Source: Poritiphilus flavus (GTDB lineage: Bacteria > Bacteroidota > Bacteroidia > Flavobacteriales > Flavobacteriaceae). Taken from it: a stretch of 64,000 nucleotides of DNA. The notes under the pieces were generated by a model, which was not told the origin of the DNA, did no database searches, and worked only from the letters and a program-made list of their open reading frames with translations. Positions 1 to 9,043 of the stretch are shown here, one piece after another (within the stretch, counting starts at the first letter, position 1; each line of letters opens with the position of its first letter). The stretch covers positions 186,001 to 250,000 of the forward strand of contig NZ_WXYO01000006.1 in NCBI RefSeq assembly GCF_009901585.1, given 5' to 3'. The translations under genes and the position numbers were made by a program.

Positions 1-1483
1 AGACCCCCAAAGGTAACATTATTAGTGTAGATAGCCATGCACCGAGGATTGGGTGGATGTTTCCCTCTTTGGAGTAATTACCTGCGAACACCCCTATAAA
101 GTAATAGGCCAGGAAAAGGACAATGGCGATAACCATTGGCAATCCAAGTCCTCCTTTTCGGATAATGGCTCCGAGTGGTGCACCCACAAAAAACAGTATG
201 ATACAGGAAAATGCGAGGGCATACTTTTTGTGCAACGAGAGAATGTGCATATTGTATATTTTGTAACGCCTTTCCAGCTCTTCCTTTTTGTTGCTCACGG
301 AGTTTAAAATGTTCGAAATATTGCTTTTAGCGGTGCTCAGTATCTGGTTTTGCTTCCAGGGTTGGTACAATTTTACAATATCCATGGCATTCTCCAGCCT
401 GGCGCTGTTCTCCACCTTATTGCTGTCCTGAACGGAAGCAACTTTGGCCATTGGGGAGAGCAAGACCTTGGACTTCCTCACCTGAATGCTCTGTTTTATC
501 CGCAGTTCTTTTTCAGCAGGGGAGATGCTGTCTCCTTCCATGTCATCATCAGCCTTGACCTTTGTGGTATCTTTAGGATGGAGGGGCACAAAAGCACCCA
601 CTCTGGTCGTGATATTCTTGGAGAAGGCATTGATCACTTTAATATTGTTTTCCTGCAGGGAATCTATATCCTTCCTTAGCCGGTAGATGTTCTTCATCTT
701 ATCCGTACGGATATTCCGGTCTTCCTCCAGGTCCTGGTCGTTCTCCGGGATCTCTATATTGATGGTGTAGGTCTCGAAATTAGACTTGGCAAAAGGGAAT
801 TTCTGCCGACTTTTATTGTTTTTGGTAACTATATCTTCGTAATAGTGCCCGTCTTTGAGCACCAATTGTATGATCTCCGACCCTTCACTACTGATAAGTT
901 CCCCGGTTTTTGCCTTGATCACTGTGGTGTTTTTTTGCAGGTCTGACTTTTTGTGGATGATCACATTTTCGAGAAAGCGGTCGTTTTCCCCGCTCTTGGA
1001 ATCCACCTTGATATTCATTCCCTCAAAATCACTGAAAACACCCTCTTCTATCACCGCGGCTGGCTTTACCTTGGCGATATTCCTTCTCAGGTTATAGATC
1101 TTTTGTTCCGATGCCGGGATCACGCTGTTTGCAAAGTAAAAAGTAAGGCCTCCGAGAAAGGTTACCAGTACTATCAGCGGCAGCATGGATCTCTGCAGGG
1201 AGATTCCCGAAGCTTTCATCGCGGCAAACTCGTAATTTTCCGCAAAAGTTCCGAAAGTGATGATGGAAGAAAGCAGCACTGTCAGAGGAAGTACTTTCTC
1301 CGTTAAGTTGGGCATCAGGTAGAACAGGAATTTTCCTATGATGACGATATCCAACCCCCTTCCGGCCAAATCGTCAATAAACAACCAGATCGTCTGAAAT
1401 ATGAAGATGAACATCAATATGACAAACGAGCTAAAAAAGTTATAGAGCCATCGCCCTAATATATACTGGTCTAATATGCGCAA
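1..1483 (-). CDS. LptF/LptG family permease (partial, runs off left edge)
   Basis: Inner-membrane permease subunit of the LPS export ABC transporter (LptBFG), which extracts LPS from the inner membrane and passes it to the periplasmic bridge. The minus frame is open from 1483 to the window edge, about 494 codons. It begins with a membrane helix (…NFFSSFVILMFIFIFQTIW…) and the family-typical stretch FYLMPNLTEKVLPLTVLLSS, then MKASGISLQRSMLPL, a long periplasmic beta-rich region, and a second hydrophobic block (KKYALAFSCIILFFVGAPLG) close to the edge. The start is taken as TTG at 1483: a TAG lies two codons upstream in frame and no ATG is available nearby. The gene begins 3 nt after the lolA stop, so they are probably cotranscribed. 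LptF versus LptG cannot be decided; Flavobacteriia often carry one such protein here. Confidence 0.88.
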   Translation of the reverse strand, partial: MRILDQYILGRWLYNFFSSFVILMFIFIFQTIWLFIDDLAGRGLDIVIIGKFLFYLMPNLTEKVLPLTVLLSSIITFGTFAENYEFAAMKASGISLQRSMLPLIVLVTFLGGLTFYFANSVIPASEQKIYNLRRNIAKVKPAAVIEEGVFSDFEGMNIKVDSKSGENDRFLENVIIHKKSDLQKNTTVIKAKTGELISSEGSEIIQLVLKDGHYYEDIVTKNNKSRQKFPFAKSNFETYTINIEIPENDQDLEEDRNIRTDKMKNIYRLRKDIDSLQENNIKVINAFSKNITTRVGAFVPLHPKDTTKVKADDDMEGDSISPAEKELRIKQSIQVRKSKVLLSPMAKVASVQDSNKVENSARLENAMDIVKLYQPWKQNQILSTAKSNISNILNSVSNKKEELERRYKIYNMHILSLHKKYALAFSCIILFFVGAPLGAIIRKGGLGLPMVIAIVLFLAYYFIGVFAGNYSKEGNIHPILGAWLSTLIMLPLGV

Positions 1484-1486
1484 GAT

Positions 1487-2131
1487 CTAATTTCTTATGA
1501 TGTAGTATCCTTCGCTCTTGTATTTATTCTCATCAAAAGTAAATAAGGATTTTGACAACTGCTGGTCTGTTTTAAAAGAATTAACAGTGATAGTTGTCTT
1601 GGTGCCGTTCTTCCCGGTCTCTATAAGCTTGTGGATGTGTTTAGTCTCTGCATCCACTCCAAGCAAGATCGACGCGATCTCCGAATTGGTATCAATTGGG
1701 ATGAGTTTTACAAATTGGATCTTTCTTCCTTTTACATTCTGTAGGATATCCCAGGAGTAGTTGTGGCCCTGCTTATAAAAAGTGAGCATTTTGGAAGGAG
1801 TTACGGTGTTCTCATCCTCGGCTCGGTCTTCTATGGTCACTTCCTCATTCTCAGGAACGATGGTATAAACCTTATTGCCGTCGTATAACTGTTGGGAACC
1901 CAGATAATTGAACAGGTACTTATCTCCCTGCAGTGTTACATCTCCACGGGTTTCCTGATTGATGTTAGCTTCAGAATTATGGAGTTCGTATTTGAAGTCT
2001 ATCTCAATGTTCTCATATCCCTTCACCTTGTTGTAGACTTCATCCAGCAAAGCCTTGGCCTTTTCGGAATTTTGAGCGGAGGCAGTAAATACCGCGAGCA
2101 TCATTCCGGTAAAGAGTAATATTTTTTTCAT
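1487..2131 (-). CDS. lolA: outer-membrane lipoprotein carrier protein LolA
   Basis: Periplasmic chaperone that carries lipoproteins from the LolCDE complex to the outer membrane. The protein has a cleavable signal peptide (MKKILLFTGMMLAVFTASAQ) and the LolA/LolB half-barrel pattern: an early helix (AKALLDEVYNKVKGYENIEI), alternating strands, a NYLGSQQLYDGNKVYTI segment, and a C-terminal TITVNSFKTDQQLSKSLFTF strand pair. I chose ATG 2131, which starts at MKK and lies 4 nt beyond the ftsK stop. An in-frame ATG at 2149 would add six residues and overlap ftsK by 14 nt; both are possible. It lies between ftsK and the Lpt permease, an arrangement that fits an envelope-biogenesis operon. Confidence 0.88.
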   Translation of the reverse strand: MKKILLFTGMMLAVFTASAQNSEKAKALLDEVYNKVKGYENIEIDFKYELHNSEANINQETRGDVTLQGDKYLFNYLGSQQLYDGNKVYTIVPENEEVTIEDRAEDENTVTPSKMLTFYKQGHNYSWDILQNVKGRKIQFVKLIPIDTNSEIASILLGVDAETKHIHKLIETGKNGTKTTITVNSFKTDQQLSKSLFTFDENKYKSEGYYIIRN

Positions 2132-2135
2132 AAGA

Positions 2136-4508
2136 CTATTTCGTTTCATTTTTTAATAACTGGTCTAACGCATAAATATCCGGGACCAATACCTGTCGGG
2201 CTTTGCTTCCTTCAAAAGGTCCTACTACACCTGCAGCTTCCAATTGATCTATGATCCTTCCCGCTCTGTTATAGCCCAATTTCAGCTTGCGCTGAATAAG
2301 GGAGGCTGACCCCTGCTGCGCGATAACAACAACTTCTGCGGCTTCGCGGAACATGGCATCCCGGTCCTCAATTTCGTATGCAATACCTGTGCCAGAATCT
2401 TCTCCAACGTACTCCGGGAGTTGGAATGCTTCAGGATATGCCCGTTGCGCACCTATATATTCAGCGATCTTGGCCACCTCAGGGGTATCCACAAACGCAC
2501 ATTGCAGTCTGGTAATGTCGTTGCCCTGCGTAAATAACATGTCCCCCCGACCGATAAGCTGATCGGCACCAGTAGTATCCAGTATGGTCCTTGAATCGAT
2601 CTTTGAGGTAACCCTGAAGGCTATCCTCGCGGGGAAATTGGCTTTGATGATACCCGTTATGACATTTACGGAAGGGCGTTGAGTAGCGATTATCAGGTGT
2701 ATGCCAATCGCACGGGCCAGCTGGGCAAGCCTTGCTATGGGTGTTTCTATTTCCTTGCCGGCGGTCATGATCAGGTCTGCAAATTCATCTATCACCAAAA
2801 CGATATAAGGCAGAAACTTATGCCCGTCATTGGGGTTTAGCTTACGGGTCTTAAACTTGGCGTTGTACTCTTTGATGTTCCGCACCATGGCGTGCTTCAG
2901 GAGTTCGTACCTGTTGTCCATTTCAATGCAAAGCGAATTCAGCGTATGCACCACCTTCGTTGTATCCGTGATGATGGCTTCTTCAGAATCCGGCAATTTG
3001 GCCAGATAGTGACGCTCTATCTTATTGTAAATGGTAAGCTCCACTTTCTTCGGGTCGACCAGGATAAATTTTACCTCCGCAGGGTGCTTTTTGTAGAGTA
3101 GGGAAGTGAGTACGGCATTCAGGCCTACTGATTTTCCCTGACCTGTGGCACCGGCCATCAATAAGTGAGGCATTTTAGCAAGGTCCACTACAAAAGTTTC
3201 ATTGCTGATGGTCTTACCGAAGGCGATAGGCAGTTGCATCTCCGCCTTCTGGAATTTGCTCGATGCGATAACCGAACGCATGGAAACTATAGTGGAGTTC
3301 TTGTTCGGTACCTCAATACCAATGGTTCCCTTCCCGGGAATTGGCGCGATGATCCGTATGCCCAGGGCTGCCAGAGACAAGGCAATATCGTCTTCCAGGT
3401 TCTTGATCCTGGAGATGCGCACCCCGGCTTCGGGTACTATCTCATAGAGGGTAACTGTGGGGCCGATGGTCGCTTTGATCTGGGCGATACCGATCTTGTA
3501 ATTCTTTAAGGTCTCAACGATACGGTTTTTGTTTCCTTCTAATTCTTCCTGGTTGATGGTGATCCCTCCGGTAGATCCGTGATGATCAAGCAGGTCCAGA
3601 TGGGGAAACTTATAGTTACCCAGCTCCAGGGTAGGGTCGAATTCCCCAAAATCCTCTACCAATTTTTTGGAAAGCACATCTTTGACCTCTTTTTCCTCCT
3701 TTATTTTCTCCACCTTCATCTCGATGTCCGGCATCTTATCCGCTTCCTTCTCAGCCGTTTTTGGCGCCTCTTTCTTTACTTCCTTTTCCTTCTTCAGAGG
3801 AGGAATATCTTCTTTATGCGTGTAAGTGTCTATCACCACCGGGGTATCCTCACCTACATCCAAAATAATGCTGTCCCCGGAATCTTTTACTACCCCTCCG
3901 CTGATCTCCGTTGCCAGTGGCTTCTGCTTTGTTTTGAAATAAGCGGCCAGATCTTCCGGGCTGAATTTGAACAATCGGACCAGGATTACAGTAAGTCCAA
4001 AGACCAATAAAAGCATGACCCCTATCTTTCCCGCATAATCCTGAAGGAAATCATTCATCTCAAATCCAATGAGCCCACCCAGCAGAGGCTGCTCCAGGGC
4101 AAAAAAGCCCAATGCGATGGAAAACCAAATAACGAAAACCAATCCCCATACCCACTTGCTCAACAGTCCTTTACTGCCCAGCCCCAGAAACAGATGAAGT
4201 CCTGTGACACACAGTAAGAAAGGAAAGGCAAATGATGCCAGGCCGAAGCCCTTATACATGAAAAAATGGCTGACACTGGCACCGAATTTATTCAGCAGGT
4301 TTTTAGCCTGTTCATTCCTGTCAGCAAATTCGCTAAGCATACTCTGGTCTTCCTGCCAGGTGAAATAATAGGATATAAACGAGAAGAAAAGTGCAATACT
4401 CAGCAGTACCAAAAGACTGCCAAGGATGATCTTATTCTGTTTTGAAAACCTGAAAGAAACCTTTTTTTTGGAAGACGTAGGTTTTGTTTTTTTTCGCTTC
4501 TTTGCCAT
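2136..4508 (-). CDS. ftsK: DNA translocase FtsK/SpoIIIE
   Basis: Septum-anchored hexameric DNA pump that segregates chromosome termini and activates dimer resolution at division. The 790-residue protein has a basic N-terminus and four membrane helices within about residues 25-185. A charged Lys/Glu-rich linker follows (about 225-290), then the alpha/beta motor domain with Walker A GATGQGKSVGLNA near residue 455 and the Walker B region IVLVIDEFADLIM. The C-terminus is a winged-helix gamma domain (ASLIQRKLKLGYNRAGRIID) that reads polar DNA signals. The short linker is normal for Bacteroidota. It is upstream of lolA in the same direction, with at most a few nucleotides between them. Confidence 0.96.
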   Translation of the reverse strand: MAKKRKKTKPTSSKKKVSFRFSKQNKIILGSLLVLLSIALFFSFISYYFTWQEDQSMLSEFADRNEQAKNLLNKFGASVSHFFMYKGFGLASFAFPFLLCVTGLHLFLGLGSKGLLSKWVWGLVFVIWFSIALGFFALEQPLLGGLIGFEMNDFLQDYAGKIGVMLLLVFGLTVILVRLFKFSPEDLAAYFKTKQKPLATEISGGVVKDSGDSIILDVGEDTPVVIDTYTHKEDIPPLKKEKEVKKEAPKTAEKEADKMPDIEMKVEKIKEEKEVKDVLSKKLVEDFGEFDPTLELGNYKFPHLDLLDHHGSTGGITINQEELEGNKNRIVETLKNYKIGIAQIKATIGPTVTLYEIVPEAGVRISRIKNLEDDIALSLAALGIRIIAPIPGKGTIGIEVPNKNSTIVSMRSVIASSKFQKAEMQLPIAFGKTISNETFVVDLAKMPHLLMAGATGQGKSVGLNAVLTSLLYKKHPAEVKFILVDPKKVELTIYNKIERHYLAKLPDSEEAIITDTTKVVHTLNSLCIEMDNRYELLKHAMVRNIKEYNAKFKTRKLNPNDGHKFLPYIVLVIDEFADLIMTAGKEIETPIARLAQLARAIGIHLIIATQRPSVNVITGIIKANFPARIAFRVTSKIDSRTILDTTGADQLIGRGDMLFTQGNDITRLQCAFVDTPEVAKIAEYIGAQRAYPEAFQLPEYVGEDSGTGIAYEIEDRDAMFREAAEVVVIAQQGSASLIQRKLKLGYNRAGRIIDQLEAAGVVGPFEGSKARQVLVPDIYALDQLLKNETK

Positions 4509-4572
4509 TCAATCGCACTGTTCTATGGGGTAAAAATACAAATTTACAGGTGAAGCCGCCGGAAGGCTCCTC

Positions 4573-4938
4573 CTAAAATATTTTGGGGATGTAGATGATA
4601 AGTCCGACAATTGTCGCCGCTATAGACACCAGCATTACGGCCCCCGCGGAGATGTCTTTGATGAATCCGATCTTATCGTCGAACTCAGGTTGGATGTAAT
4701 CCGAAGTTTTCTCTACTGCTGTGTTAAGGCCTTCTATACCAAGTACCAGGGCTATAGCCAGGATCTGTAGTATCCATTCCGTTGCTGATATATTGTAATA
4801 GAATCCGGCAGCCGTGACCAAGAGGGTAATGAAGACCTGTATCTTAATACTCCCTTCGGTCCGAATCAGCAGTATGGCCCCTTTGAGGGCATACCCAACA
4901 CTTTTGATCCTGTTTACCAGAAAGCTTTCTTTAGCCAT
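4573..4938 (-). CDS. dgkA: DgkA-type diacylglycerol/undecaprenol kinase
   Basis: Small integral-membrane lipid kinase that phosphorylates diacylglycerol or undecaprenol, recycling lipid intermediates of envelope synthesis. The 121 residues hold three hydrophobic helices. The family signature is present: E69-G-L-N72-T-A-V-E76 followed by DDKIGFIKDISAGAV, where the glutamates, the Asn and the Lys-Asp pair are the conserved catalytic and metal-binding positions. Bacterial members outside Proteobacteria often prefer undecaprenol, so the substrate is open. The first 8 nt overlap the end of tpx, which suggests translational coupling. Confidence 0.9.
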   Translation of the reverse strand: MAKESFLVNRIKSVGYALKGAILLIRTEGSIKIQVFITLLVTAAGFYYNISATEWILQILAIALVLGIEGLNTAVEKTSDYIQPEFDDKIGFIKDISAGAVMLVSIAATIVGLIIYIPKIF

Positions 4939-5437
4939 CCATCAGGGCTTCTAATGCGGCTTTATAGTTAGGTTCATCCGCTGTTTCTCCAACCTGCTCG
5001 GTGTGCAGAACTTTACCTTCTTCGTTCAGGACCACAACACATCGCGAAAGCAGTCCTTGAAAACCACCATCCGTAAACTCAACTCTGTAATCTTTTCCAA
5101 ACTTGTGATCCTTGAAGTCTGAGAGCATGTGGACATTTTCTATCCCCTCCGCGCCACAAAATCGTTTTTGAGCAAAGGGAAGATCTCTTGAAATACACAG
5201 CACTTCGGTATTGCTTAGCTCAGCAGCTTCCTGATTGAACTGCCTGACGGACTGAGCACAAGTGCCGGTATCTACGCTGGGAAAAATATTGAGAACCACC
5301 TTTTTTCCGCTAAAATCCGAAAGGGAAGCCGAAGAAAGATCGTCTTTGGTAAGAGTGAAATTCGGAGCTGAACTACCTACAGCAGGGAGTTCGCCCAGGG
5401 TATGAACTGTATTGCCACCTAAAGTTATTGTTGCCAT
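4931..5437 (-). CDS. tpx: atypical 2-Cys thiol peroxidase Tpx
   Basis: Thioredoxin-dependent lipid/hydrogen-peroxide reductase of the periplasm or cytoplasm. The 168-residue peroxiredoxin fold has the Tpx signature FPSVDTGTCAQSVRQFN with peroxidatic Cys60 and resolving Cys94 in RFCGAEG, matching the C61/C95 pair of the E. coli enzyme. The N-terminal beta-hairpin (ITLGGNTVHTLGELP) and QGLLSRCVVVLNEEGKVLH are also family-typical. No signal peptide is visible, so it is probably cytoplasmic. It overlaps dgkA by 8 nt. A 17-bp palindrome lies 45-61 nt upstream of its start (see 5482-5498). Confidence 0.96.
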   Translation of the reverse strand: MATITLGGNTVHTLGELPAVGSSAPNFTLTKDDLSSASLSDFSGKKVVLNIFPSVDTGTCAQSVRQFNQEAAELSNTEVLCISRDLPFAQKRFCGAEGIENVHMLSDFKDHKFGKDYRVEFTDGGFQGLLSRCVVVLNEEGKVLHTEQVGETADEPNYKAALEALMDG

Positions 5438-5481
5438 TGCTAGAGTTTTAAATTCATCGTGAAATTAAAAAATAATAGTTG

Positions 5482-5498
5482 AAAGGGAAGTTCCCTTT
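5482..5498. promoter_or_regulatory. 17-bp palindrome upstream of tpx (operator or nhaC terminator)
   Basis: AAAGGGAA-G-TTCCCTTT is a perfect inverted repeat with one central base. It lies in the 109-nt gap between nhaC and tpx, both transcribed leftward. As dsDNA it could be an operator for tpx. As RNA on the minus strand it could fold with a six-pair stem and a short loop, followed about 10 nt later by a T-rich stretch, which would suit a weak terminator for nhaC. The sequence does not decide between these. Confidence 0.4.
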
Positions 5499-5546
5499 AA
5501 GAAAAATTTGGTTTAAACTCCGATATTCAATCGGACGGGCCAATAG

Positions 5547-7034
5547 TTATGCTTTGGCGGCAGAAAGCTGCTTAATTTTTATGTTAAAAGCGGCAAAAAG
5601 CAAAGTAGTAAATGGACTGAGCCAATTGAAAATGGCATAGAAAAAATATTCACCTACTCCTACTCCGAGTACACCGCTGTGATAAGCTCCACAGGTATTC
5701 CAGGGCACCAGTACAGAAGTTACCGTTCCGGAGTCCTCCAGGGTCCTGCTGAGGTTTTCTGGAGCCAGGCCTCTGTCTGAATAAGCTTTTGCAAACATTT
5801 TCCCGGGAACTACAATAGCCAGGTACTGATCTGAGGCTGTTATATTCAGTGCAAGACAACTGCCCACAGTACTGGCAAAAAGCCCCAAGGTGCTTTTAGC
5901 AAGGGACAAAAGCGATTTCGTGATCCTGGATAATGCTCCAATGGCATCCATTACACCTCCGAAGACCATCGCACAGACAATCAGCCAAATCGTACCAAGC
6001 ATACCTTTCATGCCTTTGGCTTTGAAAAGATCCACGAGCTGCTCATTTTCTGTTGGGATCTGAGTCTCCAGTGTGATTGCATTTAAGACACCTTTATAAG
6101 CAGATTCGAAGTTCAACTCTGCAACACCTGTAATGCCGGCAACGATCCCTGGTTGAAAGATCAACGCAAAGATTCCACCCAACAAGGTCCCTACCAATAA
6201 CGCTACTAACGGAGGGGTTTTGCGGACGATCATAAAGATTACAACAAGCGGTACTAAAAACAGCCATCCGTTGATATTAAAAGTGTCCTTAATGGATGCC
6301 AGAATGGTTTCGGTACCCGATGCGTTATCTCCAGGTTCTAAAAAGAACCCGATTATAATGAAGACCGTTAAAGTAACCAGAATAGTTGGTATGGTAGTCC
6401 ATGCCATATAACGGATATGATTGAACAGGGTGCCACCAGCCATAGCGGGAGCCAGGTTCGTAGTATCGCTGAGCGGAGACATTTTATCCCCAAAGTAAGC
6501 TCCTGAAAGCACGGCACCTGCGGTCATCCCCAGGGAAATACCCAAAGCGTCACCTATACCTATCATGGCTATCCCAATAGTTGCGGCCGTGGTCCAGCTA
6601 CTGCCGGTGGCCACAGATATCAGGGCGCAAATTACTACGCATGCTCCCAAAAATATCGTGGGATTCAAGATCAGAAGTCCGTAATAGATCATCGCGGGAA
6701 TAATGCCGCTGATCAACCAGGTTCCCGCCAAAGCTCCAACCATTAAGAGAATCAAGAGCGCGCCAGTGGTGGATCTCACATTCTCTGCTACTTCTGCAAG
6801 CATTTGCTTGTAGGATACCTTATTGAAAAAGCCCACAATCGCGGCTACCGCGCCTCCCATCAAAAGAATGAATTGATTCGAACCGCTAATAGCATCGTTG
6901 CCAAAAACGTAAACGTTGTAGGCAAGCATTCCTATCAGAGCAAACACTGGAATAAGAGCTTCCCAAATGTTTAATTCCCGATTCTCAACTATATTTTCGT
7001 TTTGCCTGTACTTATTGGTTTTTTTCTCGGACAT
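5547..7034 (-). CDS. nhaC: NhaC family Na+/H+ antiporter
   Basis: Polytopic membrane antiporter that exchanges Na+ for protons. The 495-residue protein has about 11-12 hydrophobic helices. Family-typical stretches are GSSWTTAATIGIAMIGIGDA, a discontinuous-helix motif followed by SGAYFGDKMSPLSDTTNLAP, and near the C-terminus LEDSGTVTSVLVPWNTCGAYH. Many members sit beside amino-acid catabolic genes. Here it is downstream of a trans-sulfuration PLP enzyme in the same direction, with a 74-nt gap, so it may be cotranscribed. Substrate could be Na+ or, as in some relatives, an organic acid or amino acid exchanged against a cation. Confidence 0.9.
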   Translation of the reverse strand: MSEKKTNKYRQNENIVENRELNIWEALIPVFALIGMLAYNVYVFGNDAISGSNQFILLMGGAVAAIVGFFNKVSYKQMLAEVAENVRSTTGALLILLMVGALAGTWLISGIIPAMIYYGLLILNPTIFLGACVVICALISVATGSSWTTAATIGIAMIGIGDALGISLGMTAGAVLSGAYFGDKMSPLSDTTNLAPAMAGGTLFNHIRYMAWTTIPTILVTLTVFIIIGFFLEPGDNASGTETILASIKDTFNINGWLFLVPLVVIFMIVRKTPPLVALLVGTLLGGIFALIFQPGIVAGITGVAELNFESAYKGVLNAITLETQIPTENEQLVDLFKAKGMKGMLGTIWLIVCAMVFGGVMDAIGALSRITKSLLSLAKSTLGLFASTVGSCLALNITASDQYLAIVVPGKMFAKAYSDRGLAPENLSRTLEDSGTVTSVLVPWNTCGAYHSGVLGVGVGEYFFYAIFNWLSPFTTLLFAAFNIKIKQLSAAKA

Positions 7035-7108
7035 AGAGAAGTTTGGATTAGTTTGCCCGTAATAATACGATTTTGCCTACGCTTGTGCAAACCAGGCCCG
7101 TTATTGGC

Positions 7109-8329
7109 CTAAACCAGTGCTGTTTTCTCGCTCAGAACGCCCAGTTCCAGCATGCAGGCCTTCATGTTTAAGTAGGTCCTCTCAATATTGTTGTCCAGAC
7201 CGACGGAAAAACGGATCAGACCATCCGTAAGGCCCATGGCGGCTTGCTCCTCTTCGGGGATCTCCGAAGAGGTTGAACTGCCAGGTGCACTGAAGAGGGT
7301 TTTGTAAAAACCGAGGCTCACGGCCAGGTATCCCAGGTTGCGCTTTTGCATTAGTTCCATGAGTGCGTTGGCTCGGCTAAGGTTCCCAACGTCCAGGGTA
7401 AGAATACCCCCAAATCCATATTCGGAAACCATCTGTTTTTGCATGATACTGTGTCCATTATGACTCCTAAGGCCCGGGTAAACAACCCTCAGACCATCCT
7501 CTTCAAACCGCCTGGCGAGGTAATGGGCGTTATGACTGTGTTTTTTAATACGGATGTGAAGAGTTCGCATATTTTTTAGAATGGAGGCCGCTTTCAAGCT
7601 ATCTAAAGTGCTTCCAAGCAGCATGCCGGCACCGGTATTCACGTCCTTAAGGCTTAGGCAAAAGTCTTTTGAGCCACAAACCGCGCCGGCCACAGCGTCA
7701 CTGGTACCATTGATGAATTTCGTAAGGCTGTGGATCACAATGTCTGCACCTAATTTGGCAGCAGGAATGGATAGGGGGGAGAAGGTGTTGTCTACTACTA
7801 AGGGAAGCTTGTTTTCCAGGGCAATTCTGCTTAACCCGGGTATATCGGCTACTTCCAGCAATGGGTTGCTGATAGATTCGCAATAGATCAACCTGGTTTC
7901 ATCGCATACGGCTTCTCTGACGGCTTTCAGATTCGTAATGTCGACGAAAGAGATCCCAATATTGAATTTTTTCAGGAAGTTTTTAAGGAAGGCATAAGTG
8001 CCTCCGTAAATCGTTCTGCTGCTGATGATATGATCCCCGGAACTGCACAATTGTAGTATCACGGCACTTATCGCTCCCATACCGCTTGCAAAGACGTTAG
8101 CGGTTTCTGTGCCCTCCAGAGCGGCCAGGGCCTCACCCAAATACAGATTGGAAGGGGACGAGTGCCTACTGTATAAATAGCAGCCCTCGGTGTTTCCTTC
8201 GAAAGTGTCGAACATGGTTTTGGCAGAGAGAAAGGTGTAGGTTGAAGAATCTGATATGGAGGGATTTACCCCTCCGAATTCACCAAAATACTGTAAGTCT
8301 TGAAATTGATCTGATGCCTTATAGTCCAT
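7109..8329 (-). CDS. trans-sulfuration family PLP enzyme (methionine gamma-lyase-like)
   Basis: Cys/Met metabolism PLP-dependent enzyme, which would cleave or form C-S bonds of methionine, cystathionine or homoserine esters. Seen in the 406 residues: YSRHSSPSNLYLGEALAALE (residues 53-72), the phosphate-binding ASGMGA, VVDNTF with Asp180 for the pyridine nitrogen, and HSLTKFINGTSD with PLP-binding Lys204. The overall pattern (IYGGTYAFL, ESISNPLLEVADI) is nearest methionine gamma-lyase. The active-site Cys of Pseudomonas MGL (in YGCTFAFL) is Gly110 here, so cystathionine gamma-lyase or sulfhydrylase activity remains possible. It is divergent from an Lrp/AsnC regulator, as in known mdeA-mdeR pairs, and followed by nhaC. 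Confidence 0.82.
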   Translation of the reverse strand: MDYKASDQFQDLQYFGEFGGVNPSISDSSTYTFLSAKTMFDTFEGNTEGCYLYSRHSSPSNLYLGEALAALEGTETANVFASGMGAISAVILQLCSSGDHIISSRTIYGGTYAFLKNFLKKFNIGISFVDITNLKAVREAVCDETRLIYCESISNPLLEVADIPGLSRIALENKLPLVVDNTFSPLSIPAAKLGADIVIHSLTKFINGTSDAVAGAVCGSKDFCLSLKDVNTGAGMLLGSTLDSLKAASILKNMRTLHIRIKKHSHNAHYLARRFEEDGLRVVYPGLRSHNGHSIMQKQMVSEYGFGGILTLDVGNLSRANALMELMQKRNLGYLAVSLGFYKTLFSAPGSSTSSEIPEEEQAAMGLTDGLIRFSVGLDNNIERTYLNMKACMLELGVLSEKTALV

Positions 8330-8482
8330 TGCAATATATTTAGACTATAAAAATACCATGTATAAGACATTTTATCAATGTATATCCCTATATTTAGAAA
8401 ATAATTCTATTCTTAAAGACAAATACAGATTTTCAATCTAAAACTTTCTTGGATTAATTCATAAAAAGGAAAATCTTTCGGC
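8330..8482. promoter_or_regulatory. divergent promoter region between PLP enzyme and Lrp regulator
   Basis: This 153-nt, very AT-rich spacer separates two divergent start codons and must hold both promoters. Two ATGTATA direct repeats stand 20 bp apart (8358-8364 and 8378-8384), spaced for binding on one helix face. They are candidate sites for the adjacent Lrp/AsnC protein. No clean TAnnTTTG box was found for either gene. Confidence 0.35.
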
Positions 8483-8941
8483 ATGCAACTGGACGAAATT
8501 GACAAAAAGCTGCTGATGTTGTTACAGACAGACAGCAAACGGACGATCAAGGCCTACGCCAATGATCTGGAACTGTCCAATACGGCTGTTTACGAGCGAA
8601 TCAGACGGTTGGAGAATAAGGGGGTAATAGCAAAGTATGTTACCCTATTAAACAAAGGTCTTATTGACAAGGCCTTTGTGGTCTTTTGTCATGTTAAACT
8701 GGTACAACACATCAAGGAATATGTGCGTCAATTTGAGCGAGAGGTCCTCCAGCTTGAGGAGGTTGTTGAGTGCTACCATATCAGCGGAGACTACGATTAT
8801 CTCTTAAAGATCTGTGTTAAGGATATGGAAGCCTATCGGGAATTTTTGGTAGGTAAATTAACGGCTTTGAAAAATATCGGCAGCACCCAAAGCTCGTTCG
8901 CGATCCAGGAGGTCAAATACAGTACCGCCATTCAGCTTTAA
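8483..8941 (+). CDS. Lrp/AsnC family transcriptional regulator
   Basis: Feast/famine DNA-binding regulator that senses an amino acid. The 152 residues comprise an N-terminal winged HTH (DEIDKKLLMLLQTDSKRTIK… ELSNTAVYERIRRLENKGVI, residues 3-48) and a C-terminal RAM/ligand-binding domain (CYHISGDYDYLLKICVKDME). Length and order are standard. It is transcribed away from the trans-sulfuration enzyme and NhaC antiporter, so I infer it controls them in response to a sulfur or branched-chain amino acid. Confidence 0.93.
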   Translation: MQLDEIDKKLLMLLQTDSKRTIKAYANDLELSNTAVYERIRRLENKGVIAKYVTLLNKGLIDKAFVVFCHVKLVQHIKEYVRQFEREVLQLEEVVECYHISGDYDYLLKICVKDMEAYREFLVGKLTALKNIGSTQSSFAIQEVKYSTAIQL

Positions 8942-8957
8942 AGCTTGGAACACCGCC

Positions 8958-8987
8958 TTGTTGAACCGTAAAACATTCGTACTTTTG
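8958..8987 (+). promoter_or_regulatory. Bacteroidota-type promoter of lpdA
   Basis: TTG at 8958-8960, a 19-nt spacer, and TACTTTTG at 8980-8987 match the Bacteroidota sigma-A consensus (-33 TTG, -7 TAnnTTTG). Transcription would begin roughly 55 nt before the lpdA start. This is the best promoter match noticed in the window. Confidence 0.6.
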
Positions 8988-9043
8988 TTAATTCAGAATG
9001 ATCCTGTTCTGAGCGAATTTATTCTTTATACAAAAATCATATT

